The position numbers and the translations under genes were made by a program. Shown one piece after another: positions 33,638-48,077 of a stretch of 64,000 nt of DNA; the first letter of the stretch is position 1; each line of letters opens with the position of its first letter. The notes beneath the pieces are model-generated. The model did not search any database and had not been told where the DNA came from. It was given only the letters and a program-made list of their open reading frames with translations. Location: the NCBI RefSeq assembly GCF_039542225.1, contig NZ_BAABHS010000030.1, forward strand, positions 1-64,000. The letters run 5' to 3'. The DNA is from Yinghuangia aomiensis. GTDB taxonomy: Bacteria > Actinomycetota > Actinomycetes > Streptomycetales > Streptomycetaceae.

Positions 33638-34537
33638 ATGGCTCCGACCTCCGCCCCCCAGACCCCTTTCGGCAGGGTTCTCACCGCGATGGTGACCCCG
33701 TTCACCGCCGAAGGCGCGCTTGATCTCGACGCGGCCCAACGGCTTGCCGCGCACCTTGTGGACGCCGGCAACGAGGGCCTGGTGGTCAACGGCACCACCG
33801 GCGAATCGCCGACCACGAGCGACACCGAGAAAGCGCAGCTGGTCCGGGCCGTGGTGGAGGCCGTCGGCGACCGGGCGTTCGTGATCGCGGGCGCGGGGAC
33901 CAACGACACGGCACACAGCATCGAACTGGCGCGCGAAGCGGCCGCGGCCGGCGCGCACGGGCTGCTGCTCGTCACGCCGTACTACAGCAAGCCGCCGCAG
34001 GAGGGCCTGTACCGGCACACCGTGGCCGTCGCGGACGCCACCGAACTGCCGGTGATGCTGTACGACATCCCGGGGCGCACGGCCGTCGCGCTGGAGACCG
34101 AGACGATCGTCCGGCTCGCCGAGCACCCGCGGATCATCGCGAACAAGGACGCCAAGGCCGACCTCGGCGCGGCGTCCTGGGTCATGGCCCGCACCGACCT
34201 GGCGTACTACTGCGGCGACGACATCCTCAACCTGCCGATGCTGTCCATCGGCGCGGCCGGATTCGTGAGCGTCGTCGGACACGTGGTGGCGCCCGAGCTG
34301 CGGGCACTCGTGGACGCGTACCTGTCCGGCGACATCGCCAAGGCGCGCGAGATCCACCTGCGCCTGCTGCCCGTGTACACCGGAATCTTCCGCACCCAGG
34401 GTGTGATTTTGAGCAAGGCCGCCCTCGCCGCACAGGGCCTGATCACCGGCACACTGCGTCTGCCGCTCGTCGAGGCGACGGCGGAGCAGATGGCCGTGCT
34501 GAGGCAGGATCTCGCGGCGGGCGGGGTAGAGCTGTAG
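33638..34537 (+). CDS. dapA: 4-hydroxy-tetrahydrodipicolinate synthase
   Basis: 299-residue aldolase that condenses pyruvate with aspartate semialdehyde, the committed step of DAP/lysine synthesis. The TIM-barrel motifs are GTTGESPTTSD (pyruvate-binding GTTGE), VTPYYSKPPQEGLYRH, LYDIPGRTAV (catalytic Tyr142) and IIANKDAKAD (Schiff-base Lys170). ATG 33638 gives an N-terminus MAPTSAPQTPFGRVLTAMVTP like known streptomycete DapA and appears leaderless. RNase J follows after 96 bases. Confidence 0.97.
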   Translation: MAPTSAPQTPFGRVLTAMVTPFTAEGALDLDAAQRLAAHLVDAGNEGLVVNGTTGESPTTSDTEKAQLVRAVVEAVGDRAFVIAGAGTNDTAHSIELAREAAAAGAHGLLLVTPYYSKPPQEGLYRHTVAVADATELPVMLYDIPGRTAVALETETIVRLAEHPRIIANKDAKADLGAASWVMARTDLAYYCGDDILNLPMLSIGAAGFVSVVGHVVAPELRALVDAYLSGDIAKAREIHLRLLPVYTGIFRTQGVILSKAALAAQGLITGTLRLPLVEATAEQMAVLRQDLAAGGVEL

Positions 34538-34543
34538 AAAGTG

Positions 34544-34573
34544 CCCGGACCGGGGTCGACCCTGTCCGGGTTT
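34544..34573 (+). terminator. Hairpin between dapA and RNase J gene
   Basis: CCCGGAC (34544-34550) pairs with GTCCGGG (34564-34570) around an inner palindrome GGGTCGACCC (34553-34562); TTT follows. It sits seven bases after dapA and could attenuate readthrough into the RNase J gene. Confidence 0.5.
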
Positions 34574-34633
34574 GAACCATCACATGCGCGGGCCGTCCGG
34601 ACGACGGGCGTGCCCGCGTGGCGAGGAGAGAAC

Positions 34634-36322
34634 TTGAGTCATCCGCATCCGGAACTCGGACCGCCCCCGGAACTGCCCGAGGGCGGACTTCGCGTCATCC
34701 CGCTCGGCGGTCTCGGCGAGATCGGCCGGAACATGACGGTCTTCGAGTACGCCGGGCGGCTGCTGATCGTCGACTGCGGGGTCCTCTTCCCCGAAGAGGA
34801 GCAGCCCGGCATCGATCTCATCCTGCCGGACTTCACCGCGATCCGGGACCGGCTGGACGACATCGAGGCGATCGTGCTCACGCACGCGCACGAGGACCAC
34901 ATCGGCGCCGTGCCGTACTTGCTGCGCGAGAAGGCCGACATCCCGCTCATCGGGTCGAAGCTGACGCTCGCGCTCATCGAGGCCAAACTCAACGAGCACC
35001 GCATCCGCCCGTACACGCTCGAGGTCGGCGAAGGCGACCGCGAACGGCTGGGCCCCTTCGACTGCGAGTTCATCGCGGTCAACCACTCCATCCCGGACGC
35101 GCTCGCCGTCGCGATCCGCACCCCCGCGGGCATGGTCGTCCACACCGGCGACTTCAAGATGGACCAGCTGCCGCTCGACGGCCGGCTGACCGACCTCCCC
35201 GCGTTCGCCCGCCTGGGCACCGAGGGCATCGACCTGCTGCTCGCGGACTCGACGAACGCCGAGGTCCCGGGGTTCGTGCCGCCGGAGCGCGACATCGCCG
35301 GCGTCCTCGACCGGGTATTCGCGGACGCCGACCAGCGCATCATCGTGGCCAGCTTCGCCAGCCACGTGCACCGCATCCAGCAGGTGCTGGACACCGCGTA
35401 CGCCTACGAGCGCAAGGTCGCCTTCATCGGGCGGTCGATGGTGCGCAACATGGGCGTGGCGCGGGAGCTGGGGTACCTGAAGGTGCCGGCGGGGCTGATC
35501 GTGGACGTCAAGACGCTCGACGATCTGCGGCCCGACGAGGTCGTGCTGGTCTGCACGGGATCGCAGGGCGAGCCGATGGCGGCGCTGTCGCGGATGGCGA
35601 ACCGCGACCACCAGCAGATCCGCATCGTCGAGGGCGACACCGTGGTGCTGGCCTCGTCGCTGATCCCGGGCAACGAGACCGCGGTCTACCGGGTCATCAA
35701 CGGGCTGACCCGGTGGGGCGCGAACGTCGTGCACAAGGGCAACGCCAAGGTGCACGTGTCCGGCCACGCGTCGGCGGGCGAGCTGCTGTACTTCTTCAAC
35801 CTCACGAAGCCGCGCAACTTCATGCCGGTGCACGGCGAGTGGCGCCACCTGCGGGCGTCCGCCGATCTGGCGGCGGCCACCGGAGTCCGGCGCGACCGGA
35901 TCGTCATCGCCGAGGACGGCGTGGTCGTGGACCTCGTCGACGGCGTCGCGCGGATCACCGGCAAGGTGCAGGCCGGGTACGTGTACGTGGACGGCCTGTC
36001 GGTCGGCGACGTCACCGAGTCGTCGCTGAAGGACCGGCGGATCCTCGGAGACGAGGGCTTCGTGTCGGTGTTCCTGGTCGTCGACTCGTCGACCGGCAAG
36101 GTCGTCGGCGGGCCGCAGATCACGGCACGCGGGTCGGGCATCGACGACGCCAAGTTCGACGACGTGATCCCGCGCATCGAGGACGTCCTCACCCGCGCCG
36201 CCGCGGACGGCGTGGCGGACCCGTACCAGCTGCAGCAGCAGGTGCGCCGGGTCGTGGGCAAGTGGGTCAGCGACACCTTCCGGCGCCGGCCGATGATCCT
36301 GCCGGTGGTCGTGGAGGTCTGA
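34634..36322 (+). CDS. rnj: Ribonuclease J
   Basis: 562-residue metallo-beta-lactamase/beta-CASP RNase with 5'-3' exo- and endonuclease activity, central to RNA decay and rRNA maturation in actinobacteria. The zinc motif is LTHAHEDHIGAVPYL, with further ligands in NHSIPDALAVAI and HTGDFKMDQLP; the beta-CASP part has DSTNAEVPGF, ASFASHVHRIQQ, TGSQGEPMAAL and HVSGHASAGEL. It ends RRRPMILPVVVEV as in the family. TTG 34634 is chosen: GAGGAGAG lies just upstream and the protein then begins LSHPHPELGPPPELPEGG as in streptomycete RNase J. A large hairpin closes the gene. Confidence 0.97.
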   Translation: MSHPHPELGPPPELPEGGLRVIPLGGLGEIGRNMTVFEYAGRLLIVDCGVLFPEEEQPGIDLILPDFTAIRDRLDDIEAIVLTHAHEDHIGAVPYLLREKADIPLIGSKLTLALIEAKLNEHRIRPYTLEVGEGDRERLGPFDCEFIAVNHSIPDALAVAIRTPAGMVVHTGDFKMDQLPLDGRLTDLPAFARLGTEGIDLLLADSTNAEVPGFVPPERDIAGVLDRVFADADQRIIVASFASHVHRIQQVLDTAYAYERKVAFIGRSMVRNMGVARELGYLKVPAGLIVDVKTLDDLRPDEVVLVCTGSQGEPMAALSRMANRDHQQIRIVEGDTVVLASSLIPGNETAVYRVINGLTRWGANVVHKGNAKVHVSGHASAGELLYFFNLTKPRNFMPVHGEWRHLRASADLAAATGVRRDRIVIAEDGVVVDLVDGVARITGKVQAGYVYVDGLSVGDVTESSLKDRRILGDEGFVSVFLVVDSSTGKVVGGPQITARGSGIDDAKFDDVIPRIEDVLTRAAADGVADPYQLQQQVRRVVGKWVSDTFRRRPMILPVVVEV

Positions 36323-36349
36323 GGTCCGACGCCCGAGGAGGTCGGGGGT

Positions 36350-36420
36350 GGGGGGCCGGAGGCTGCTGCGGAAGAGAACAAGCCGCGGCGGACTCCGGGG
36401 CCCCACCCCCCACCCCCTCC
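36350..36420. terminator. Bidirectional terminator after RNase J
   Basis: Long imperfect hairpin between convergent genes. The inner stem pairs 36363-36371 with 36383-36391 (9 bp, two G-U) around an 11-base A-rich loop. CCGGAG (36356-36361) then pairs with CTCCGG (36393-36398), and an outer G-run/C-run arm extends to about 36420. It should terminate transcription from both sides. Confidence 0.7.
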
Positions 36421-36453
36421 ACCGCCGTCTGTGCCGCTGCCCCCGGGCGGGGG

Positions 36454-37755
36454 TCAAGCGGCCGCAGGCCGATGCTCGCCGCGTGCGTCGAGCTCGCGGC
36501 GGATGACGGCGACGAGTGCCGCCGGGTCCGCGGCCACGACGGCCGCGTCGCATTCGAGGACCAGCCACGGGCTGCCGGCGACGTTGCGGCGGCGTGGTGA
36601 TGCAAGGGCCGGCGCCGCATGTCGTGGCGTCGGCGGCTGCGCCGACTGTGCGGTCGCGTTCCTGGGCATGTGTGTGGACGATGCCGGTCGACCGGCTGCC
36701 GGGAACGGTCCCGACGCGTGGCTGATGGCCGGCACCGGGCCGGGAACGCGGTCGGCCAACGGCAGGGGCCGAGATGCTCGACCGACGGCCGGAATCGGTC
36801 CGGCATCGTGCTCCGCAACCCGCAGTGGCCGTGACGCACGGCGGCCGACGAGCGGCACCCACTCGGATTCCCGCTCGGCAACCCGCACTGGCCCGGAACC
36901 GCGGCCGACGCGTGGCGCAGGGCCGGAATCACGCCCGATGACCGGTCCCGGCCCCGGAGTGCGACCGGGCTCCACGATGACGCCATAGCCCGGTGTCGGC
37001 CGTGTCGGCCCCGTCATGTCCACGGCCAGCCGGAGCTCCGGCCACGCGAAGGCGAACCTGAGCATGACCCGGCCCAATGCCGACTGCAGGGTCCAACCGG
37101 GTACGGGCGCCGGCACGCCCGCGTCGGCCAAGGCGAGCCGGATCGTCGTCTCGACCCACGACGCGGCGGCTGCGTTCGCCGCGGCGACGGCCGTGGCCAG
37201 GGCGGGACCGCCCGGGCGTGGGGCGTAGTGCGTGACTGCCTCCTCGAGTTGCCGGTGGGTGAGGTGCCGGCGGTGGAGCATGCCGTCCAGGACCGTGACC
37301 GCGGTGGCGTGGTCGTCGTGTCGGGCGATGTCCACCGCCGTGCGCAGCGGGTTGGTGGCGGGGATGCCCGCCACCCGCCCGACCTCGTCGGGTCGCCAGG
37401 CCGTCGAGCGTGCCCGGCAGCCTTGGCGGCGTGGCACGGCTACACCCGGGGGCACGGCGATCTCCACGGGACGGTGGCGCGCCACCACCGCCGGACCCGT
37501 GGGAACACCCCATAGCCAGGCCGCCGTTCGCCCGCACGCGATCGCCCCGTGGCCGATCGCGAGCACGGTCGCGGCTGCGCGCAGCGCGAGCGTGTCGGGG
37601 ACGTGGGCGCCGATGTAGACACCGTGGGTCACCCGCCGGAGATCGCCGTCCTCCAGCCGGCGGCGGACCGCGGAACGGGTGATCCCGCGGTCCGCCGCCA
37701 TGGCCAGGGTGAACGGCGCGGACAGCAGGGCTGCCAGTGCCGGATCGTGAACCAT
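36454..37755 (-). CDS. AbiEi-antitoxin/DUF559-like protein with disrupted nuclease domain
   Basis: 433-residue protein. The N-terminal ~150 residues resemble the AbiEi-antitoxin-like winged-helix domains common in actinobacteria (LAMAADRGITRSAVRRRLE, then GDLRRVTHGVYI). Residues ~205-255 resemble the start of a DUF559/Vsr-type PD-(D/E)xK domain (SWVETTIRLALADAGVP... RFAFAWPELRLAVDMTG), and the last ~45 residues resemble its end (SPWLVLECDAAVVAADPAALVAVIRREL). Between them lie ~127 residues of short degenerate repeats instead of the usual His/Arg-Asp-Arg segment, and the usual metal-binding Asp of RVDLAWP reads Ala. I infer loss of nuclease activity. No toxin partner lies adjacent. ATG 37755 is chosen; an upstream start at 37827 would overlap the next gene's stop. 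Confidence 0.65.
   Translation of the reverse strand: MVHDPALAALLSAPFTLAMAADRGITRSAVRRRLEDGDLRRVTHGVYIGAHVPDTLALRAAATVLAIGHGAIACGRTAAWLWGVPTGPAVVARHRPVEIAVPPGVAVPRRQGCRARSTAWRPDEVGRVAGIPATNPLRTAVDIARHDDHATAVTVLDGMLHRRHLTHRQLEEAVTHYAPRPGGPALATAVAAANAAAASWVETTIRLALADAGVPAPVPGWTLQSALGRVMLRFAFAWPELRLAVDMTGPTRPTPGYGVIVEPGRTPGPGPVIGRDSGPAPRVGRGSGPVRVAERESEWVPLVGRRASRPLRVAEHDAGPIPAVGRASRPLPLADRVPGPVPAISHASGPFPAAGRPASSTHMPRNATAQSAQPPTPRHAAPALASPRRRNVAGSPWLVLECDAAVVAADPAALVAVIRRELDARGEHRPAAA
36591..36969 (-). repeat. Degenerate ~30-33 bp tandem repeats inserted in a nuclease domain
   Basis: About nine diverged units of 10-11 codons with the pattern V-[GA]-[RE]-x-x-S-G/R-P-x-P, for example VGRGSGPVR, VGRRASRPLR, VGRASRPLPL. 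The run ends in a His/Pro/Arg-rich stretch. The units are diverged at DNA level. Confidence 0.55.
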
Positions 37756-37826
37756 GCGCTCAGTGTGGGGCGCCGTGGACGGCGGTGCTCTCCGCCGTCC
37801 ACAGCCCGCGCCCAGCGGTGTTTTCA

Positions 37827-38564
37827 TCAGACCGGGGTGGACGCGTGCTCGCCCGGCGGTACTTCCTGAGCGGTCCCGAGCTGCGTGACCCCGTCGGCGC
37901 TCCGGGCGTGTTCCGCGGCATGGGCGGGCTTCGGAGGCTTCGTGGGCTTGCCGGACCCGGGCTTGGCGGGCTTGCCGGACTCGGCCGGCTTCCCGGGCTT
38001 TCCGGGGCCCGACGGTTTCCCGGGCTCCGCCGGCTTGTCCCCGGCCGGCTTCCCGGGCTTGTCAGGCTTGCCCGGCTGCCCCGGCTGCCCCGGCTGCCCC
38101 GGCTGCCCCGGCTGCCCCGGCTGCCCCGGCTCCGCCTCCCCCGACGAACGCGGCTTCCCGCAGCCCTTCTTGGCGCGGTACAGCACCTTCCACGTGGCCT
38201 CGTCGGTTTCCCCCGATTCCGCGACCTGGTTGCACTTCTGCACCCAGCGCACCGCGGCCGTGGTCTCGGGACCGTACATCCCGGAGACGTCGAGCTTGGT
38301 GCCGTAGCCGGACCGGGTGCCGATGAGGCACTGCGCCTGCGCGACCGCGTCGCCGTGCGAACTCTCGTTCAGCAGCGGGCGGTCGTTCTTGTCGATGTGG
38401 TTGCAGACCGGTGCCGCCGCCACGGCCGCGGGTGCGGCCGGTCCGGCGAGGCCGGCGCCGACCGCGACCGCGCCGGAGATCAGCACCGCGGCCGCGCGTC
38501 GGCGGGTCCGGCCGCCGCCCGCGACGAGGCCGCGGACTCGGGTGGTCTTGATGGCGCTGCGCAT
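37827..38564 (-). CDS. Secreted peptidoglycan-binding-domain protein with collagen-like tail
   Basis: 245-residue exported protein. A signal peptide (RRRAAAVLISGAVAVGAGLA, then GPAAPAAVAAA) is followed by a PGRP_1-type peptidoglycan-binding domain of ~85 residues (VCNHIDKNDRPLLNESSHGD, AVAQAQCLIG, GMYGPETTAAVRWVQKCNQV), with four cysteines. A ~75-residue Pro/Gly/Lys tail follows, starting with seven PGQ triplets in tandem and then PGKP/DKP variants; it is probably an extended wall-spanning spacer. ATG 38564 has a consensus AGGAGGAG. It lies downstream of osaC on the same strand. No catalytic domain is present, so it would bind the wall without cutting it. Confidence 0.82.
   Translation of the reverse strand: MRSAIKTTRVRGLVAGGGRTRRRAAAVLISGAVAVGAGLAGPAAPAAVAAAPVCNHIDKNDRPLLNESSHGDAVAQAQCLIGTRSGYGTKLDVSGMYGPETTAAVRWVQKCNQVAESGETDEATWKVLYRAKKGCGKPRSSGEAEPGQPGQPGQPGQPGQPGQPGKPDKPGKPAGDKPAEPGKPSGPGKPGKPAESGKPAKPGSGKPTKPPKPAHAAEHARSADGVTQLGTAQEVPPGEHASTPV
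38071..38130 (-). repeat. 9-bp tandem repeat (CCCCGGCTG units)
   Basis: Six to seven near-perfect copies of a 9-base unit on the plus strand encode the PGQ triplets of the collagen-like tail on the minus strand. Such arrays change copy number readily by slippage. Confidence 0.85.
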
Positions 38565-38991
38565 GACTCCTCCTGGAGGGCCGTGTCCCGAAGCGGGTCT
38601 TCGAGAACACGGCCGACGCTAGGGCGAGTTGGCGCAGGGTCAGGAGCCGTCGGATCATCCGAAAAGAGGTGCGGCATGTGGGGGGACGGGCGCCCAGGAG
38701 ATGTCACGCAAAAAGAGGAGATTGCCCGGATTTGGGCCAGTCGGTGTCGCAGGCCACGCCCCTGACCCGCTCCGATCCGCCCCCCGGGTGCCGCAAAACA
38801 GACCCTCAACACGCCGTGATGTCAGACCAAAACTGCAGGCGTAGCGGGGCGGGGCGAGGTGGGGCGGACGGAACGGGCGGAGCGGACGGCGAGCGGCAAC
38901 CCGATGGCGGTTTCCCGGCGCCAGGGAGGGAGAACGTCCCCCCGAAAGCGGCAACCGCCCCGCAAGCCGGCCGCCACCCCCCAACCCACCC
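38565..38991 (-). other. Intergenic region upstream of the peptidoglycan-binding gene (427 bp)
   Basis: No gene is seen. A 7-bp inverted repeat GGCGGTT (38906-38912) / AACCGCC (38953-38959) just past the osaC stop could be part of a terminator. The A-rich patch near 38700-38730 may hold a promoter; none is convincing. Confidence 0.35.
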
Positions 38992-41568
38992 CTACAACCC
39001 CGCCGCCTCCCCCACCCGCAACACCAGAATCGCCATGTCGTCCCGAGCAGGCTCCGCCGCGAACGTCTCCACCGCCCGGTGGATCCGGGCCGCCACCGCC
39101 CCCGCCGTCAGGCCCTTGCAGGCCGCGAGGACGGTCATCAGCCCGTCCTCGCCCAGCATCCGGGGCCCCTCGCGCCGTTCCGTCACCCCGTCGGTGACGC
39201 ACAGCAGGACGTCGCCGGGCTCGAGGTCGACGGTCTCGGCGACCAAGTCCAGTTCGTCGAGGACGCCGAGCAGCGGCTGCGGCGTCGCCACCTGTTCGAC
39301 GTGTCCGTCCGGGGTCAGCCGCAGCGGCAGCGGGTGGCCTGCCGAGACCAGGGTGAGGCGGATGCCGCCCTCCGGGCGGTGCGTGATGTGCCCGTGGAGC
39401 AGGGTCAGGAACCGGCTGCGCGGTCCCTCGTCCAGAATCGCCGCGTTCAGCCGCTGCAACACCGACGGAACCGGCATGCCTTCACGGGCGAGCAGGCGCA
39501 GTGCCTGCCGTGCCAAGCCCGTGACGGCCGCCGCCTCCGGGCCCGTGCCGCAGACGTCGCCGATGGCGAAGCCCCACAGGTCGGGGCCGATGGTGAACAA
39601 GTCGTAGAAGTCGCCGCCGACTTCGTTGCTCTCGCCGGAGGCCTGGTACACCACCTCGACGTCGAGGCCCGGCACTCGCGGCAGTTCCGGCGGCAGCAGG
39701 CTGCGTTGCAAGGCCTGGCTCGTGGCGGTGCGTTCGGAGTACAGGCGGGCGTTGTCCATCGCCAATGCCGCGCGCCGGGACAGGTCTTCGGCGAGTTCCA
39801 GGGTCTCGCGGCGGAAGCGTTCGCCCGCGACGTTGCCGAGGGTCAGCATGCCGATGCCGCGCCCGCGCGCCACCAACGGCAGGGTGACCGCGTCACCCGT
39901 CACCAAATCCTCGTGCCCGACCGTCGTCTCGGTGTCCAATACACGCAGACCTCGCCACGGCCGCGCCCCGACCGTCGGGTGGGCCCGCGGCCGTTCCGCG
40001 CGGTCGAGCAGCGCGCGCAGGTCGTCGATGCGGGTCTCGTCCGTGTGCCAGACGCAGCTCAGCGCCGGCTCGTGGCCTTCCGCCAGCGTGTGGACGGCGC
40101 ACCACGTGGCCAGTCGCGGCACCACGATCTGCGCGACCATCGCGAGCGTCATCTCCGGGTCGAGCGTTCCCGCGAGCAAGTCCGACGCTTCGGCGAGGAA
40201 CGACAGCGAGCCGCGGCGCACCCGTTCGAGTTCGGACAGGCGGGCGCTCTCCACCGACAGCGAGATCCGGTCGGCGGCGCGCTGCAGCCTCGCCGCGTCG
40301 TCGTTGTCGAACCGGGCGCGGCGTTCGGACGCCACGCCGAGCGTTCCGGTCAGGCGGCCTTCGACCTTGAGCGGCGCGGTCACCGCCGACTGCATGAGGC
40401 TGTCCCCGAGCACCGGGACGGCCTCCCGCACCCCTTCCGCGTCGTGGTGCACCGCGGGCATGCGTGCCGTGCCGAACCGGCCCGCGGATCCCGCGACCGG
40501 AACGCGGGCATGCCGCTGGTGCAGCGCCCCCGCAAGGCCGGTCGTCGCGCGGACTTCCATTTCGCTTTCGTCGTCGGTGGCGATCAGCACGAACGCCGCG
40601 TCGCCGTCCAGGAGATCGCGGGCGCGTTCGATCGCGCGCTGGAGCAGCTCGTCGAGCCCGGGGCGGTTGTGGCCTTCGAGGCCGTCCCATTCGCTGTCCG
40701 TGGGCGGCGGTACGGGAGTCCGCCCTGCCGCCGCGGCCGCCCGGTTCTCCAGCACCGCGCGCGCCCGGGCCGGGACCGCGAGCAGCACGAGCGACGGATT
40801 GTCCGACGCGTCGCGCAGCCGCACGTGCGAGGCGAACACCCGCACGGGCCGGCCTTCGGCATGCCGGATGTCGTACATGCCTTGCCAGCGCGACAGTTCC
40901 AGCATTGCCGCGAACGGCATGTCGTTCTCGGAACTCTCCGGCGTATGCGGCCAGTCGACCAACTCGGGCAGCCGCATGCCGACCGCTTCGACGGCGGGCC
41001 GGCCGAACAGGTCGGCGGCGTCCACGTTCCAGTGCGTGACGCGCTGGTTGACGTCGGCATGCACCACCGCCACGCGCACCGGCGTGTCGGTGCCGGGGAG
41101 CACATGGGTGGGCAGCGTAGGCCCGGCCAGGCTCGTCGCCGATCCGCCGTCGGGCAGGTCGAGGCGGAACCACACCTGCTTGACGCTCTTGGTGTACTCG
41201 ACGCCCCACGCCGACGCGATCGACGCGGACAGGAACAAGCCGCGCCCGCTCTCGTCGTCCGCATCGAAGGCGCCGACGGGCGTGGGAAGTTCACGGGTGG
41301 GGTAGCGGTCGACGACTTCGATCTGCACCGCGTCGTCGTAGCGGACGCACGACACCTCGGTCGCCGTCCCGGCGTGCACGATCGCGTTGGTGACCAGCTC
41401 GCTGACCAGCAGCACCGCATCGTCGACGACGCCGGAGGCGTCCCATTCGGTGAGCGTTTGGCGCACGAAGGATCGGGCGGCGGCCACGGATCGACCCTCA
41501 GGGGCGAACGTGGCACTCACTTTCGCGGTGACGACCATCTCGGCTTCCGGGTCCATACACTCCCGCAT
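38992..41568 (-). CDS. osaC: OsaC-like multidomain regulator: RsbW-like anti-sigma kinase, PAS, GAF, PP2C phosphatase
   Basis: 858-residue cytosolic regulator. Domains in order: RsbW-type HATPase (N-box VSELVTNAIVHAG; G-box DDESGRGLFLSASIASAWG; ~15-155), PAS (~165-265), GAF (~305-440), second GAF (~465-610) and SpoIIE/PP2C phosphatase (VGGDFYDLF, IGDVCGTGPEAA, VSAGHPLPLRL, CVTDGVTE, RDDMAILVL; ~640-855). It matches OsaC of S. coelicolor, which restrains SigB after osmotic stress and lies divergent from osaA (known). Starts: ATG 41568, ATG 41556 (GGGAG three bases upstream) or ATG 41538 (GGAAG five to six bases upstream) are all possible. Confidence 0.9.
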   Translation of the reverse strand: MRECMDPEAEMVVTAKVSATFAPEGRSVAAARSFVRQTLTEWDASGVVDDAVLLVSELVTNAIVHAGTATEVSCVRYDDAVQIEVVDRYPTRELPTPVGAFDADDESGRGLFLSASIASAWGVEYTKSVKQVWFRLDLPDGGSATSLAGPTLPTHVLPGTDTPVRVAVVHADVNQRVTHWNVDAADLFGRPAVEAVGMRLPELVDWPHTPESSENDMPFAAMLELSRWQGMYDIRHAEGRPVRVFASHVRLRDASDNPSLVLLAVPARARAVLENRAAAAAGRTPVPPPTDSEWDGLEGHNRPGLDELLQRAIERARDLLDGDAAFVLIATDDESEMEVRATTGLAGALHQRHARVPVAGSAGRFGTARMPAVHHDAEGVREAVPVLGDSLMQSAVTAPLKVEGRLTGTLGVASERRARFDNDDAARLQRAADRISLSVESARLSELERVRRGSLSFLAEASDLLAGTLDPEMTLAMVAQIVVPRLATWCAVHTLAEGHEPALSCVWHTDETRIDDLRALLDRAERPRAHPTVGARPWRGLRVLDTETTVGHEDLVTGDAVTLPLVARGRGIGMLTLGNVAGERFRRETLELAEDLSRRAALAMDNARLYSERTATSQALQRSLLPPELPRVPGLDVEVVYQASGESNEVGGDFYDLFTIGPDLWGFAIGDVCGTGPEAAAVTGLARQALRLLAREGMPVPSVLQRLNAAILDEGPRSRFLTLLHGHITHRPEGGIRLTLVSAGHPLPLRLTPDGHVEQVATPQPLLGVLDELDLVAETVDLEPGDVLLCVTDGVTERREGPRMLGEDGLMTVLAACKGLTAGAVAARIHRAVETFAAEPARDDMAILVLRVGEAAGL

Positions 41569-42036
41569 CCTGCGTCGTGCGGTGGTTGCGGTGGCGCGGC
41601 CTTACTGCTCCCGTACGTGTAATCGAAGGGCGACTGGGCGGCTACGTCTGATTCATGCGCCGCCGGAAGCCCCGTCCAATCCGGCCTGCATATGTGACGT
41701 ACGTCTCGGCCACCTCGGTGTTTCCGGCGCGGCCGCCCTGCCACGGGACGGTCCCGCGGCAGCTCCGCACACTACCGCGTCCCTCCGGCGGGGGCGCAGC
41801 TCCTTGGTGAACATTGACCGCCGGCGTACGCCCGCCACCGCGCCGCCACGCACGGTATCGGCCGGTCCGACCTGCGGAGTCGGCCGTACGCCCCGCGCGA
41901 TGGTGGAAGACTGCCGATAGCAGGCGGCGCACGCCGCGGCCGGCAGCCGGAGGGCGGCACACACGCCCGGCGGCCGACCGGACCGGGGCGGGTGCCGAGG
42001 TCGGTGTCCGGCGGAGTCCGGTGGAGGAATCTCAGC
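41569..42036. other. Divergent intergenic region osaC-osaA (468 bp)
   Basis: No gene is seen. It contains a 25-base hairpin at 41738-41762 (CTGCC/GGCAG, one mismatch, CGGGA/TCCCG, 3-base loop) and the osaA ribosome-binding site GGAGGA at 42023-42028. No clear SigB-type promoter (GNNT-N14-16-GGGTAC/T) is recognised. Confidence 0.4.
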
Positions 42037-47697
<5,661 letters not shown>

Positions 47698-48077
47698 GCG
47701 ACTCCACACCCGGCGCCTCGCGGGGTCGCGGACCCGGTCCGCGGCCCCGCCGGGCGGCCGTCGCCGTCCGCCGCGGGAAATGCCCGGTCCGACCCCGGGA
47801 TTGCCGGATTCGCGGGAACTCCGGGGCTGTCGGTTCCGTTGGATCCGTGGGAGGGTGCGAGACGGGGCTGTCGGTACCGTACGTGCGTCGGTGGTCACAC
47901 CACGCGACCGGCGGTTCGGGAACTGCCTGCCCCGGTCCGTCCGGAGCACTAGCATGACCGGGACGCACCGGCACCCGACCGGGTACGGGCACGAAGCGGC
48001 AGAGCACTGATCCAGAGACGAGCGGAGCCGACCGGGACGCGGGCATGCCCGGGTCGCCGGATCGAAGAGGGTGGGCC
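47698..48077 (+). other. osaA-osaB intergenic region (380 bp)
   Basis: No gene is seen. It holds the osaA terminator at 47720-47750 and a -10-like TAGCAT at 47950-47955, so osaB probably has its own promoter. GGGTAC at 47981 lacks a fitting -35 for SigB. Confidence 0.5.
47720..47750 (+). terminator. Terminator of osaA
   Basis: 13-bp stem with one G-U pair (47720-47732 with 47738-47750) and a CCCGG loop, 22 bases past the osaA stop. It separates osaA from osaB transcription. Confidence 0.75.

Noticed and set aside
38071..38130. Regular short repeats, considered as a CRISPR remnant
   Set aside because: Units are 9 bp without spacers and encode PGQ triplets in frame; this is a coding microsatellite.
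47981..47986. GGGTAC upstream of osaB as a SigB promoter
   Set aside because: No GNNT element lies 14-16 bp upstream, so the SigB consensus is not met.
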